A stretch of 64,000 nt of DNA from NCBI RefSeq assembly GCF_000143535.2, contig NC_037321.1, forward strand, positions 2,046,001 to 2,110,000, in the 5' to 3' direction. The position numbers were made by a program, and so were the translations under genes. Under the pieces are notes generated by a model that worked only from the letters and a program-made list of their open reading frames with translations, had not been told where the DNA came from and ran no database searches. Each line of letters starts with the position of its first letter. Positions within the stretch are counted from its first letter, which is position 1. The DNA is from Botrytis cinerea B05.10 (lineage: Eukaryota; Ascomycota; Leotiomycetes; Helotiales; Sclerotiniaceae). Shown one piece after another: positions 50,751-63,495 of the stretch.

Positions 50751-53700
50751 TTACGTCTCTGCAAAAGCTTGCATCTGACACATATCAAAATAAAATCCTT
50801 TCTTTGCAAAAAGCTCATCATGTGTTCCGACTTCCTTCAATTCGCCTTGCGAAAGAACCAAAATCTGATTCGCAGATCTAATAGTCGACAATCGGTGTGC
50901 GACCGTAATCGTAATTCTACCCTTCATGGCATTGTTCAAGGCTTGTTGGACTTGGCGTTCACTCTGTACATCAAGCGCGCTTGTAGCTTCGTCTAATAAC
51001 AAAACTGCCGGATCTCGTATTAAGGCTCGTGCGATTGCAATACGCTGTCGCTGCCCACCACTGAGAGAAAGTCCGCGGTTTCCAATCTGCGTTTCATAAC
51101 CCTGTGGGAGCGACGTGATGAACTCGTGAATATCTGCATCTTTGCATGCGCGTGTGATAACATCTTCACTAATAGACTCATCATTTGGAATACCTAGAAG
51201 AATATTCTGGCGAACGGAACCTTGGTAAAGACATGTTTGTTGAGATACCAAGGAGACGAGAGAGCGATATTTTATCATATCGGTGGAGTCCAATGGCATT
51301 CCTCGAAAAAGTATCACCCCTTGAGTGGGCTTATAGAATCTTTCCAGCAGTGCGATGACAGTGGACTTTCCGGAACCGGACGCTCCAACTATTGCTAGGT
51401 TTTCTCCATACCTTGCCTTGAAACTGAGATTTTTCAGAACAAGACTTTCCGGGCGTGAAGCGTAGTGAAAAGAGACATGAGAAAAGTCTATCGTATCACC
51501 AGGACTAGGAGGAGGGATAGCTGCTATGTCCGATATATGGGATGTTGGAGTCGTTTTCATATTCAGAATATGATTCGCAGCTGAATGTGCCTGGACAATA
51601 TCTGAATTTTGTGTTAAGTAGTGTGGAGGTATGACAGGGATTGAAAATCTTACTGTTGGATTGGGCAAAAAAGCTTCCTGCAGCCTCTCCACCAGATACA
51701 ATAGCTAGAAATATCACAAACAGTTCATACCCATTGATCTCTCGATCGGCTAACAAATGCCCACCATACCAAAATGCAAGCGCCATCCCTGCAATTGAAT
51801 TGGTTATTTTATACGCATTGAGAAATATATTCCATGGAAGGGTAAAACTGACCAAGAAGGCTTGCACTTTGAGAGAATGCAAAGAGCAACATGCTCGTGA
51901 AAGTTTCTTTATAAACTCTGTTCGTGGGACCTTGTAGCTTTTGATCCAGCTTTTCACACACGTTTTTTTCCATTGTCAGAGAAGCAATTGTTTTGATCGA
52001 TGCAGTAACCTCGCTAATGAAGCTGGCGCTTTCGTGGAAAAGGATTTGATCTCGAACTTTGGAAGTGGATTCCAGCCTTACATGTAAATAGCCCGCAAGT
52101 ATAATCACAGGCAAGCTTCCAAATATGGCTACGAGCGCGAGCTTCCACGACTCGAGTAATGATAAAATACAAGAGGCGACCAGGTTTACGATAACAACGA
52201 GAATGAGTCCAAGGCTTGTTGACATTAAGTTTTCGAGTTGCTGGGTACGAGATGTTAACTGGGCAGTCAGGCTGCCTGGACTGTGGTCGTCCATTGTGAA
52301 GAAATCTGCATCTTGAGCAAGGATTTCGGCAAAATAGCTTCCTCTATAATGATGTCCAACGATTGCAGCAATAGCAGAGAATATTGTACCCATGGCTCCA
52401 AAAGCTAAGCACACTCCAAGAGCCAGAACAAACCACATCAAAGCCCAAAAATCGCCATTATGTTTCAACGAGTCCCCATGAAATTCAAAAACGGTGACTG
52501 ACTTGGCAAATACGATGGATTGACTTGGATAGATACCACCAGAGACAATGCATGCTAGAGTACCGATTATGAATATTGGACGATAATGTCTCAGATCCCT
52601 CATAATCATACCCAAGCACCGTACGAGCGATTTTTGTTGGGGAGACGTAGTATCTTGAACGATCAGTGGAATATCGATGCTGGTATGTGTACTGCTCATT
52701 GGAGCTTTCTCGTCAGTAAATTCTCGTCTATCCAGATCAGTAACAAGATTATCGATTTCTCCTTTATGGATAGTCTTCATATGGGCAGATTGTACACTTT
52801 GAGTCTCAACCAGGCGCTGATAAGCTCCTCCCTGACTGCAAAGATCTGCATGAGTACCCTCCTCTACTACGCGTCCGTCTTTGATGAGGACAATCTTGTC
52901 TGCTTTCTGAATTGTTGACAGCTTATGGGATACAACAATTGTGGTCCGGTTGAGTGAAAGCTTCTCAAGGGTAGCTTGCACAACACCCTCGGACTTTGCA
53001 TCTAGAGCTGAGGTTGCTTCATCCAATAATAAAATTGGCGGATCTGAGATAATTGCTCGCGCTATAGCTATTCGCTGTCTTTCGCCTCCGCTGATACTGC
53101 TACCGCGGTCTCCAGCAATAGTCTCATATCCTTGTGGAAGTTGTGAAATGAAATCATGGATATTTGCGTCTTTGCAGGCTTGATGTACGAGCTCAGTGAT
53201 ATGGTCCTGGCTGAGAGTACTTGCAATTTGACTATGGATGCCATTCGCAACATTCTGGAATATGCTTTCATTGAATAGAATTGGATCCTTTCCACGTGTT
53301 AGTATTCGTAACCAACCTGATTCTTAAGAATAATTACCTGTTGAACTAAGCCAATTTGACACCTTAGCCAACCGATGTTCAAATCTTTTATATCTTCACC
53401 ATCAAGTAAGATTCGACCACTCGATAAGTCGTAGTTTCTTTCTAAAAGATTGATTATTGTACTCTTGCCGCAACCGCTAGGACCGGTGACCGCGGTTGTT
53501 TTCCCTCTCTCAAAAATGATACTGACATCATCAAGTGTCTTGATGGAAGGTTTAGAAGGATAACTAAAGCTCGCATTACATATTTCTATACGCCCTAGAA
53601 ACTCATCGGGGAACTTACCCTCCCTGCTAAATGGATCGATTGTCGGCTTATGCAAGAATGGAAGTAAAATTGACCGCGCACTAGCTGTCGCTTGCGTAAG

Positions 53701-55033
53701 TGTGGTCCATGATGGAAGAAGTAGGCGAAGGGCGTTCGTTGACATGTTGACACAAAGAATGACACTGTTTGATATCAGCAACTACTGGGAATAACTATTA
53801 AAGAAAGATCGACCCCGTGAAATAACTTTCGCTTGAAGCTCACATACATTACCACATTTCCGCTGTGTCGAACTTTATCGCTGACAACTAGCTTGACTCC
53901 GTACCAAAATGCCAGCGCGTATGCCGAAAGCAAAACAAAATAGCTAAGAACAAATTTGACACCTGATACAGGACTATTTTTGAGCCTCGATATCCTGGCC
54001 TTGTCTAAGTAACTGCCATATCTTTTCGAAAGTTTGGCCTCAGCGCCCATGGCCATAACTGTTTGAATGCTTGAGAACACTTCTTCCAGCAAGGCAGCTG
54101 CATCGGAGTATATCAAGGATATACGCCCCTCTGTCCGAGTTTCAGCACGAGATATGAGGTAAAATCCAGAGAAAAGGGTGACAATAGCTGTGGACATGAC
54201 CAAAGTTAATCTCCAGCTTTGTGTGAAAGCTATAATGAACGCCGTTGCAACGGTTGAACATGCTTGCACAGCAATCCCGAGGGTTTCGGACAAGCCAGTC
54301 TTAATTTGGGTTGCTTCATTGGAGATATCATTAGCTGCCGATCGTCTGGCAGCGGTATCCCAATACGATTGGTCATGACGCACAATAGCTCGCAAGTATG
54401 ACAGGCGCAGATTGCGTGATATTCGAGCTGCCACTATGGACAATGTTGAAGAAAATATATAGGTCAACTAGAATCATAATATAATCAACTTCTAATTCTA
54501 CATTTTTACAAAATATTATGATGGACATACCAAGAATTGTGCCGCGAATAAGCAGACGAAATACCGACTTTCAGGCAGAATTAGCATACGAAGATGTGAC
54601 TGATCTAGATGTGAATGAGGCATACACATTACGATTGACTCGCGATTTTAATTCAGACGTTTGAATTGCATTTCTGTCATTGAAATCGTTGACGAGACTG
54701 CCAAAGAAAATCGTCATCAACGGCCTGGTCTAGACATCAGTCAGTATAGCTTCCCATAAACAAGAATAGATCTCATTATCATACAGTTCCTGCACCAATT
54801 GCCGCGGCAAGTGCAAAAATCTGAAGCATTTTGTCTGATCTAGTGGAGAAACGCCAAAGTATCTGTGTGGCTATCAATTATAAATCATCGTACATCTGGA
54901 CGGAAGTACTTACAGTGCGTAGACCTAGCTGGCTTTCTGTCAGTACCGGCGTTTTATGCCCCACAAGCAAGCTCTCTCCAAGAGCCATTGAATCAGCTTG
55001 CATATGATCTCTATCGCTACTCATCTCTTTCAT
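50751..55033 (-). CDS. Full-length ABC-B (MDR/P-glycoprotein-like) multidrug transporter
   Basis: Nine exons: 55033-54914, 54862-54785, 54729-54626, 54567-54531, 54467-53848, 53764-53338, 53287-51853, 51788-51654 and 51601-50751 (1268 residues). All phases join, and introns are 50-83 nt GT-AG. Layout is TMD1-NBD1-TMD2-NBD2. NBD1 has Walker A GPSGCGKST (near residue 414), ISGGERQR, and ILLLDEATSALD. NBD2 has GASGSGKST (near 1058), LSGGQRQR, and VLLLDEATSALD. Both H-loops read SHKLSTI/AHRLSTI. Both sites look competent, so it is probably an active ATP-driven exporter of lipophilic compounds at the plasma or vacuolar membrane. Start could be 55033 or 55024. A neighbouring MFS transporter suggests a metabolite- or toxicant-handling locus. 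Confidence 0.93.
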
Positions 55034-55536
55034 TGTTGATCAACAGTAGGTTTGATTTTTGAAGCAATTTATGGAAATTTTATTCCTCGATTGACAATAA
55101 AGTTAATTGACTACTTTTATCTGCTTTGATTGTAAGAAGTTCTTGTACTTTATCAACATATACAAGGTGCGTCGCCCGCCAACGTTTATGGAATGGGTAA
55201 GCCGAACAGTAGTATTGTGGCATATTTTCATACTGTGTATCGGGCGAGGCGATGTGACCTTATGCGGCACAGCCGGGCTCGGTCAATAAATACACACTTT
55301 ATACACCAATATTCTGTTGACAGGCCCAATTTATTTGATGCAGCTATACAACCAACCAACTGTGCCACTTCGTTACTTGATCAGAAAGATAGCTCTCGAC
55401 CACAGAATTTAATTATGCACTTACTTTACATCAATGCAACTTAGACAGAATCCCGACATCCAATGATACTTCTTTGATTACTGTGATAAGATAAAAGTCT
55501 CTGCCACAACTTCCGTTGGCTCGAGATTGTGCCGGG
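55034..55536. other. Intergenic, 503 bp
   Basis: Separates the ABC transporter start from the MFS transporter stop (both minus). It presumably holds the ABC gene promoter. No gene is seen. Confidence 0.5.
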
Positions 55537-57365
55537 CTAATCTTCTTGATCTTCAGACTTGTCATGTGAAAGTCGCGCATCGAAGGCCATAACTAAAAAG
55601 AGAACAGACAGGATAGCCGAAATCATATATGGTAGCCCAAGCCAAAACCCCTGTAGATTCAATGCCACAGAAAATAGAGTCGAGTATAGCAGTCCGCCAG
55701 CAGATTCTCCCAGATTCTGTAAAAGTGTCATTGATGTGTAGAATGTGCCAATTTCATGGCTAGGAATGACTGATGTCAGAATTGAACGAAGCAGAGCATC
55801 AACACCAAATCCCAGAGATGACACTACAACACCTAAACAATTGTCAGTAACTACTGCAGGCATGTAAAGTCAATGAGTCTGTCCTCATTTCGGATCATCA
55901 TACCGGTGATCAGCAGAGCTGGAGTATGGGCTATTGCAACTATAAACAGCCCAAGGAGAATAAAAGATGCACTTCCCCGTGCTAGATAGGTTTCCTTTTC
56001 TCTGTGAGAAACTTTGCACCGGACCATGAGCCAGAAGCCGGCCAGGGGAATCAGGAGTAGGATGACGACCAGGTTAATGCTAGCTCGAAGTGTGGTTAAA
56101 AGGTTTGCCTAGCGAGTTTAACATTACAGAAATTTTATTTCAAGAGAAAATACAAACTCACCCTTGCAAAGCTCCAGTCAAACCGCTTCGATGCATAGAT
56201 TAGAACAAGACTGGAAGAGCTGCCAGCTAAGGTACTAATAACGGACATAACGAGAATTTTCCTCGCAAGACTGTTGATTAATAAAGACTTTATAAACCTT
56301 CGTAAATCATTCTTGAATAATTTATATCTTATTTCTAGAGATGAAAAACGTGTTGTGGTAGAAAACGCACCAGAAGCTTGTGCGTCTTCTGGCGAATTAT
56401 GTCTAGAATTCCTCATTAAGCTTGAGGCTGTTCCACCAGCCGGTATGAATAATGCAAGCGAACTGCCAATATAGGTGACGAGAAGCGCGAAAAGCATAGG
56501 AATCCATGGGCCTCGCTTCATGAGCGCAGAACTGGTTGCTGTTCCTGCTGCTACTGCAAGTAGTCTAGCAGCATCCAGCCCGAAAAATACCTGCGCCCTG
56601 TATGGGATTTGTAAGTTTTATGACAGATCATTGTCAAATGATGTGAGAGAGGCAACATACCGAGCATTATCAGGGACTGTGTCGGCCACGAGTACATAGA
56701 CAATTGACAATGCTACACTTGGCCCTCCCCCGATGATATGAAATGCAGACGATAGCCATATCAGTCGGAGAGAGAATATGTCAGAAAACCAAGCTTTATG
56801 GTGAGAGAATTAGCAAGAGACAACACCTTGAACATTTTTTGGTGCTGATAAGCTCACATATAAAAATTATCCAAGTAAGCTGTAAGCAAATCCCTAGCAT
56901 TGCAAGACATAGGATTAGTTGGCGCCCATAGATGTTGACGAGAACACCATAAGGAATGGTCAAAAGTAAGTCTATAATCAATCAGAAAATGTAGATTTGT
57001 CTCAGGACCAACATACTCGGGAGAATACTAAGACAACTCTGGACGCCTTTGAGAAGCACGAGCTCGCTTTGAACTTCTTGTATCTTGCAGGAATAATTGA
57101 TCTCCTCTATGTCTTGGTTGGCTGGATAACGGGCATAGAATTTGTGACATATGATGGTTTCAAAGATTTGGGTCATCGGTGCAAGTTGAAGAAGCCCTCC
57201 AAAGTCTACAATGAGAATTAACAAGTATAGAAGTACAACAAGTTTGGTATATGGTTTTGTGGTATTTTGGGTGGGATAGCGGCTGTTCTCTGGAAGGAGG
57301 GGTTCATTCTCGTCTTCATTCTCATTTTCGGGGTCGATGGATATATTTTGGCCATATATCGTCAT
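55537..57365 (-). CDS. Major facilitator superfamily transporter
   Basis: Six exons: 57365-57017, 56971-56858, 56793-56661, 56597-56162, 56108-55904 and 55832-55537 (510 residues); phases join and all introns are GT-AG, 45-71 nt. The first 30 residues are acidic. A first hydrophobic helix (LVVLLYLLILIVDFGG) precedes a short loop with CHKFYARYPAN and the ELVLLKG segment typical of this fungal MFS group. A later helix holds GGGPSVALSIVYVLVADT and a cytoplasmic loop of about 60 residues separates the two halves. It is probably a small-molecule exporter; substrate cannot be read from sequence. Confidence 0.88.
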
Positions 57366-57614
57366 TTTGATAAGTTCAAAAAAATATGTGGTTGTACTAG
57401 GTGTCGAGTAGGTACTGAGGGGTAGAATGATATCGCGATGCTATCGAAGGTCTAAAGTAGAGGCTAAGCACTGTAGGTGTGCCAAGCCACTAACAATCGG
57501 CAGAATTACCCCAAGCGAGAGGCTCAGTTATAAGCTTGCACAGTCGTGGAATAGGTTGTCCACAATATCTACGAACGAGATCAAACTTGATTGCTTTCTT
57601 TATCAATAGCCGCC

Positions 57615-58541
57615 ATGGCCGAGCACAATATCCTCGAGAATTTCAACATTGGTGTCTTAGACAATTTGTGTTATCTGCACATTGCGAAAGACTCTCATGT
57701 CAAAATCAACTTTGCAGATTTGCCTAAATTAAGTGACGACTCCAGAGTTTGTGTTAGCGCTTGTAGGGCATTACACTCAATCTATCGCCATTACAAAGAG
57801 GATTTTCTGACCGATGGATCCAACGTTACTGCTTTCGGTTTATTAATTAAATCGCTGCTACCAACATTAAATCCTCCTCGAGCCCTAGGTCTTATTCTTC
57901 TGCTTGATCAAGCTCCCAGACAACTTCTTCGTGGCGCGGAAATTTACTACGCATTCGCGTTTTTTGACCATCTCGCCTTACAGGTGGTTACATATATACA
58001 CTCTCTGCCTCCGCACTTACGACCAGATTCAAAAGAGCATTGGATGGACAAATTAAACTATCCATTCAATAACTGGGTTTACATTCGATTTTTATTTATT
58101 CTCCCCTTCGTCCACTCCGAATCTCTTGAACATTCAGCTGTGGCAAAAGCCCTCTGTACAGAACTTCGTGTTGCGATTGAAAATCATACTGGATTGGAAG
58201 ATTCATATTTGGCGCGAGGCATTGCAGAGATTGATGGCGCGGCCTTTAGTCATCTTTCACTGGAAGGCCCAGCCAAGAATTTTAATGGCAATGTAAATAT
58301 GCCATCATATGCTTTTTGGTTCTTAGCTGTATTGGATGCACATACACCTGTACTGAGAAGATTCAATCGATTCCCCTGGAGAAATAGAGCACTCGGGAGG
58401 AGAGACACAGAAGACGAAGAGCTTTTTCTACAACAGACAAATTGGTTTGGGTGTATATCGGCAGGCGATGCAGCAAGAATTAAAGAGAGCCTTGAAAATG
58501 ATTTGGATGTGCCTTTGCTGGATGGATACAGTGACAGCTAG
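57615..58541 (+). CDS. DUF924 family protein
   Basis: An uninterrupted 308-residue frame. The start is the ATG at 57615 (CCGCCATGG, a strong context); codons upstream lack an ATG. LILLLDQAPRQLLRG (near residue 95), a helix-rich centre with FILPFVHSESLEHSAVAKA, and the end FNRFPWRNRALGRRDT match DUF924 (PF06041), an all-helical family widely distributed in bacteria and fungi with no established biochemistry. Only 249 bp separate it from the divergent MFS gene, so a shared promoter is likely. Confidence 0.85.
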   Translation: MAEHNILENFNIGVLDNLCYLHIAKDSHVKINFADLPKLSDDSRVCVSACRALHSIYRHYKEDFLTDGSNVTAFGLLIKSLLPTLNPPRALGLILLLDQAPRQLLRGAEIYYAFAFFDHLALQVVTYIHSLPPHLRPDSKEHWMDKLNYPFNNWVYIRFLFILPFVHSESLEHSAVAKALCTELRVAIENHTGLEDSYLARGIAEIDGAAFSHLSLEGPAKNFNGNVNMPSYAFWFLAVLDAHTPVLRRFNRFPWRNRALGRRDTEDEELFLQQTNWFGCISAGDAARIKESLENDLDVPLLDGYSDS

Positions 58542-58753
58542 GTGCGAAAGGACACTTGAACCGAAATCACGGAGACGTAAAGACTAGAATTGTAGGAAGC
58601 TGGTTTCAGTACCCACTGTCCCGTTAGCTACTGATTCTAAAGCTTTACTACGGTAACAGAATAGACAAGATCTATATAAGACGCGGATTAGAGCCATTAA
58701 TTATATCAGGCAAGACCACCACTCTAATTTGCAACGAACGTGCTTGTCTTTAG

Positions 58754-59146
58754 CTATGCTGCCACCATTGCTGCCACCAAGATACTCAAAGTTGCAATCT
58801 CTACGCCAACCATGAAATTCCAAGTGGGACCGAATGACCAGAAAAGGAAGGCCGCAGCAATACGTGCAACAATTCCAAATTTGTACACGGCCCAGTTATC
58901 TTGAAGAGCTCCCATAAGGTCGTAACCATTTATCAGAATGAGAAGGAATGCTGCGAGACCCAGTCAGTTCTATTCTAAAAACGAGGAGGAAGAGAAAGGA
59001 GCATTACCAATCAACCGCACTGCCTCGACACTATCAACTTTGAAGTCTTGAATGAAGCTCGAAGGGTTGATTAAAGTTGCAATCTGCGTGATAATGGTTA
59101 CCACGGCTATGATGCTCAATGCCCAACCTGGTCGAGAAATTCCCAT
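58754..59146 (-). CDS. Small four-helix membrane protein
   Basis: Exons are 59146-59008 and 58950-58754, with a 57-nt intron (111 residues). Four hydrophobic segments are visible: ALSIIAVVTIITQIATLI, then a second around VRLIAFLLILINGYDLMG, then GIVARIAAAFLFW, and VEIATLSILVAAMVAA at the end. The start MGISRPGW is the first ATG; upstream is open from a TTG only. I recognise a type of small fungal membrane protein but cannot name a family. It is near the DUF924 gene, tail to tail. Confidence 0.7.
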
Positions 59147-59926
59147 AGCGGTTGTTTGGTAGTTCGCAATTTGAGGTTTGATTGGGATAACAAATTGTTG
59201 GTGATGCTGAGCAACAACTGCGGAGGGTGGGTAAGAATTGGGTTTAAATATTGAACTCAAAATGGAAATGTAGTAATTTCACCAGTCCTATGGGTGATCC
59301 GATGTTTTAAAATGTCATTTTCCGCCAATCGGATCTATCTCTGCAGCAGGCTTACAGGCCAAGTGGTTTTTCTCCTGCAGATTTCTGTAAGCGTATCCCT
59401 GACACAGTTCTCCAACTGCAGCGAATTCACACCCTAGGAGGTTTCAATGCAAGTGCCAAGAATGATACATAATCCATCGTTATTATCGGTACACCAAGGC
59501 TGCCAAATTTCTATTCTTATAAGATCTTGATAGGGGTCTGAGTATCTCGGGCCAGTCGCGTACGCACAAAGTGTCTTTACAGCAATGTACCAACCACCCC
59601 ATGATAATTGATTTTTTCTTATTGGATTAGCCACACTATATGTGCAATGAATGATAAGATTGATGATCTTTACAGCTTTGATTCAAAACACAACGCCGTC
59701 CCCCAGTGGCCCAGCATCCAATTTGTGTTCTCGAGGATCCTTGGACTGTTCGTCTAATCCTCCTACATTCATGCAACCATTCTACTCCCCCCCCCCCCTC
59801 TTTTTCGCACTATATATATGTTTGTCTCTGAGTGAAGTTCATTTTGTCTCCACAATCCAAGCTACGTCTGCAAATCACAGGTTATTTCCTCTTGTCTCAA
59901 CTCAAGCTTTCTCTGCTCAATAAACC
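59147..59926. other. Intergenic, 780 bp, divergent promoter
   Basis: Separates the small membrane protein and the rhodopsin-domain gene. A run of 12 C (about 59787-59798) is followed by a TATATATA box (about 59812) roughly 110 bp before the rhodopsin-domain ATG. Confidence 0.55.
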
Positions 59927-61068
59927 ATGAGCTCCCTCCCAAAAGACGGCCTCGTGGTACGTGCCCATTTCCGATTTTACTCCGTTTCTCTACTGATCAT
60001 GCTACATAATCCAGGCACTTACCTGGAGCTTTACAGGTGTGGCTGTCGCATTAACGGCAGGTCGATATACTATCCGTTGGAGGGGTTTCCACAAGTTCCA
60101 GATCGACGACATAATCCATGGTCTGGCATGTCTTGTTCTTATTGGCTATTGCATCACGTACAACATTGCATTTCCCCTCAATTACAAAGTCGAATTCTTT
60201 GTGGCTGGCTTGAGCAATGAGGTACCCACGCCCGCTGAAATGGATAGCTATTTTCATTTCATTATTGCCGTGTCGGCAACATTTTGGATCATCAACTACC
60301 TTGTTAAATTTTCTTTTTTGACCTTTTATCGTTTGATTTTTGGCGTATCCAAGAAGTTCATGATAGCTTGGTGGTGTGTGTTTGGGTTCACCGTTGTCAC
60401 CTTCTTCATCAATTTTATCTCAGTCTTTTGGGCTTGCGGTAAAGCGGAAGATCTATATGTCATTGGTATGTTGCTGCATTTGAACTTGCATCTCACTCTC
60501 AGGACTCCCACCGACTAACAAATGCTAGCAAAATGCACCTCCCCTAGTGCTCTCAAGGTTACGGCTAGAGTTGTGACGATGTGGTGTGTGCTAAACGTGA
60601 TCTCAGATTTGACAAGTAAGTGTTTACCAAGTCTGCTCGAGCAAATATCCCTGCTGATCGAATTACAATGCAGTTATGGCGTTACCACTTTGGATGCTGA
60701 AAGGGTTACAAATGAAAACTGGACAGAAGATTGGGTTGGCCGTTATCTTCTTGATTGCCACGATCGATGTTGTTTTTGACATTCTTCGCACCATTTATAC
60801 GGTTGATGGTGGAGCCATCGCACTCGACACTCTATGGGATATCTTGGAGCCAACCATAACGGTAATGATCTCTGCTTTACCGAGCTATCGAACATTGTTT
60901 GGAGATAGACGCAAGAAGTCCACCTCTTACAAGACCTTGGATCATAGTGGAAATACAAGGAGGGGTGATGGATTTCAGGATTACGAGCTTTCAACTAGTC
61001 ATGTATCGATTATCGGGGATGCAAGTAAGAGCAATGTAACTGTAGACACAAAGCGCTTGGTGGGGTAA
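59927..61068 (+). CDS. Rhodopsin-domain (PF20684) integral membrane protein
   Basis: Four exons: 59927-59956, 60015-60465, 60529-60615 and 60674-61068 (320 residues). The first exon encodes only ten residues (MSSLPKDGLV); introns are 58, 63 and 58 nt. Seven hydrophobic stretches are visible. Family motifs include AGRYTIRW, then FQIDDIIHGLAC, then LVKFSFLTFYRLIF, then CTSPSALK, and ISDLTIMALPLWML. These multi-spanning proteins are numerous in filamentous ascomycetes (often called rhodopsin-like or Pth11-like) and their ligands are mostly unknown. The C-terminus is charged and cytoplasmic. Nothing suggests a retinal protein. Confidence 0.87.
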
Positions 61069-62374
61069 GTCCCATTGTCTAGCTGTAGAGCTGCATACCC
61101 TCTGGCCGCAAAGGAGGATTGCATGTTAAACTCATGTATATGCAGAGCTTGGGGGTTTCTTTCCACATTTAATATCTGATTGGCCTGATGTGAATTTGTT
61201 TTCAAGAAGCCTTTACTCACATAATAACATCTCGTTTATTGAACCAGTGAACAACATGCAGAAATCAGTCAAGAAAGCATATCTAGCAACCGATAGTGCT
61301 AGTTAAATATCCTAGTCAAGCATGAGATTCACTCTCACGAGATATATCGAGTACACGACGTGTGAGTGTGATGCTTTTGATACTGCGCAGATGCACTGCA
61401 ACATGATTTAGACGAGCGCGGCACAGTAAGTCCAGGCATTTGATCGTGTGTATACATGAAACAGTAGATTGTATCCTGGTTGTGTGTCAGGGCTAAGGGT
61501 ATTATACCAAGGTTAATTCTAGGGCAACAGGGCTTCTTTGAGAGCAATGGTTTTAATTCGCTTGCGACTGCCTATCTAATTTATCATCCAGCCACCATTA
61601 CTACTTCGATAAGAATCCTGCCAATTTCATCACCTCACATACCCGCGCCCCACTTAACTTACCCCTCATGAAGAACCAGATAACCACATGCGTCAGAGAC
61701 GATCATCATGCGCAACCCAGATAGTTGCTGATGCGTAACTGCCAAATAAGCACCCATTAGTAGGGCGCTTGCCTGCTTGAAGAATAATTGCATGGATTAG
61801 CGCAGTCCACTCTGCCAACCCGTCGGGATGGTTTCTTTTGATTGAATCATTGAAGACTTGCAGTATTCTGAATTCAACCTTCAATACTACATCATACAAG
61901 TTGAAGTTTCACGCTGCTGTCATGCAGAAATAGTCAATAAACCACCTCTGAAGTGGTCAATAGAGTTGCGTTTGCTTCACCCGCACAACAGGGATACGAT
62001 AAGGTACTCTCGGAATTGCCGTTGCTATTTGGGTGAAGAACACTCAATGCTGCCGTTAGATTTGGATTACCCACGCCGCAATCGTGCAGCTGGGTTTCTC
62101 AAATCCTGGACTGTTTTCTACAAGAAATTTTCGGAATCACTTCCGTGAGGAATCAAGTATGTGTGTATCATGTTTCATTGCATTTGAGAGAATATGCCGC
62201 TTATCCCAAATCTTTTCCAATCGTCAAATTATGACAGGCTTCGTTAACACAAGCTAACTCCGTATCCATAACCCTCGCTATCAATAGAAAACAATATTGC
62301 CAAGCTCGGCACTAGTTCTCGCTTCCCGATTCTCAATTCGTACCATCAGTAACGACCAAATTTCTTTCTCTACT
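61069..62374. other. Intergenic, about 1.3 kb
   Basis: No gene is supported. An open frame on the plus strand at 61858-62148 shows no family. I looked for a short secreted precursor with repeated KR sites and did not find one. Confidence 0.5.
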
Positions 62375-63495
62375 TCACGAAAGCTTTCTGGGATCAAAAG
62401 GTAGATCGTCGTACTCAAAGTAATGAGTTCCATCGGTTGGCCGATAAACTTTCCCTTCCTTTGGGGGAGGTGCCTGATTCGCAATCGCCCACTCGAGTGC
62501 TGCATCAAAGTCCCTGCACTTATGTTGGCTGTTGAAGTTTGGGTGAGGCGATTCGTGATTTTTTAACCAATTGTAGGTCACGACTGTGATATCTGCATTG
62601 CACATTACCTTTTGCCGGAGAATTTCCGCGCAGTGGTCTGGATACATGGTTAGATTTAGTTGGGTGTATTAGTCTTGAACTCACCAGCGTGTTCGTGCCA
62701 GTCCTCGGGTGATTCAATTGTATGATTATACTCATACATATAATAATCTGGATATGTGTGTTTCCAGAGGCGATCCTGATTTGCGAAAATTAGTATCATG
62801 CAACGATAAAGCCTGGAAAAGAACCCACAATGCAATGCATTTCATGGACAAACTCAGTCATAGCCATGAATCCACCTCCGCTTTCTTTCGGTAGCCTTAC
62901 CGATCCATCCGAAGCATTTATCTTCTGGCGTGTCTCCTCAGATATGCTCATCGCACCCACTGCCGAAATATTAGCCAAATTGGGATTTATGGACATGTGC
63001 TTACCATGTGTGATTCTGTCCCAAACAGCATCGCGTTCGGGTGAAGGAGGCCCTCTGAAACTAGAATGGGAGTTGTAGCCTACGTCAAATCGGTATACCT
63101 TGTCTACATCCTGGAAAATGTGAAGACCTGGAGCTGTAATTCGATGAAGATACTCAGTTACCATCGAGTAAAGAATATATCATGTTAGACTACTCACAGT
63201 AAGGAGATAGTTTCTCAATGCAGTAACTTTTGCTAGGGAGCTTGAGGATTGAATATAGTAACACAGCACCGGAGATCATGAACAAAATCATGTGCAATAT
63301 CCAGATCTTCGAGAAGGTGCTTGCAGCAGTAGAGATGATGGTTAACGTATGGATATTCTCCTTGTGTTTGTGGAGAGGAAGTGAGGTAGATGAAGAAGTT
63401 TGCTCTTCCTGCAAAAGTTTATATTTCGATGACGAAGCCTCCTTGGCCCAGAAAGAAGAATTCTGGAACTCTTTCGAAAGTCCCATGATGGTCAT
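62375..63495 (-). CDS. UstYa family (DUF3328) oxidase-like protein
   Basis: Five exons: 63495-63198, 63133-63005, 62959-62829, 62775-62685 and 62637-62375 (303 residues). A single membrane-spanning helix lies at about residues 64-84, followed by a long extracytosolic domain. Both HxxHC motifs characteristic of UstYa are present: HEMHC (181-185) and HADHC (215-219), followed by LRQKVMCNADITVVTYNW, another family block. UstYa proteins act in oxidative steps of fungal ribosomal cyclic peptides (ustiloxin, asperipin, phomopsin) and cyclochlorotine. The second intron (63004-62960) is only 45 nt and in frame, and was inferred from the join RITH-VGAMSISEETR. Start at 63495 or the ATG at 63486. Confidence 0.88.
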
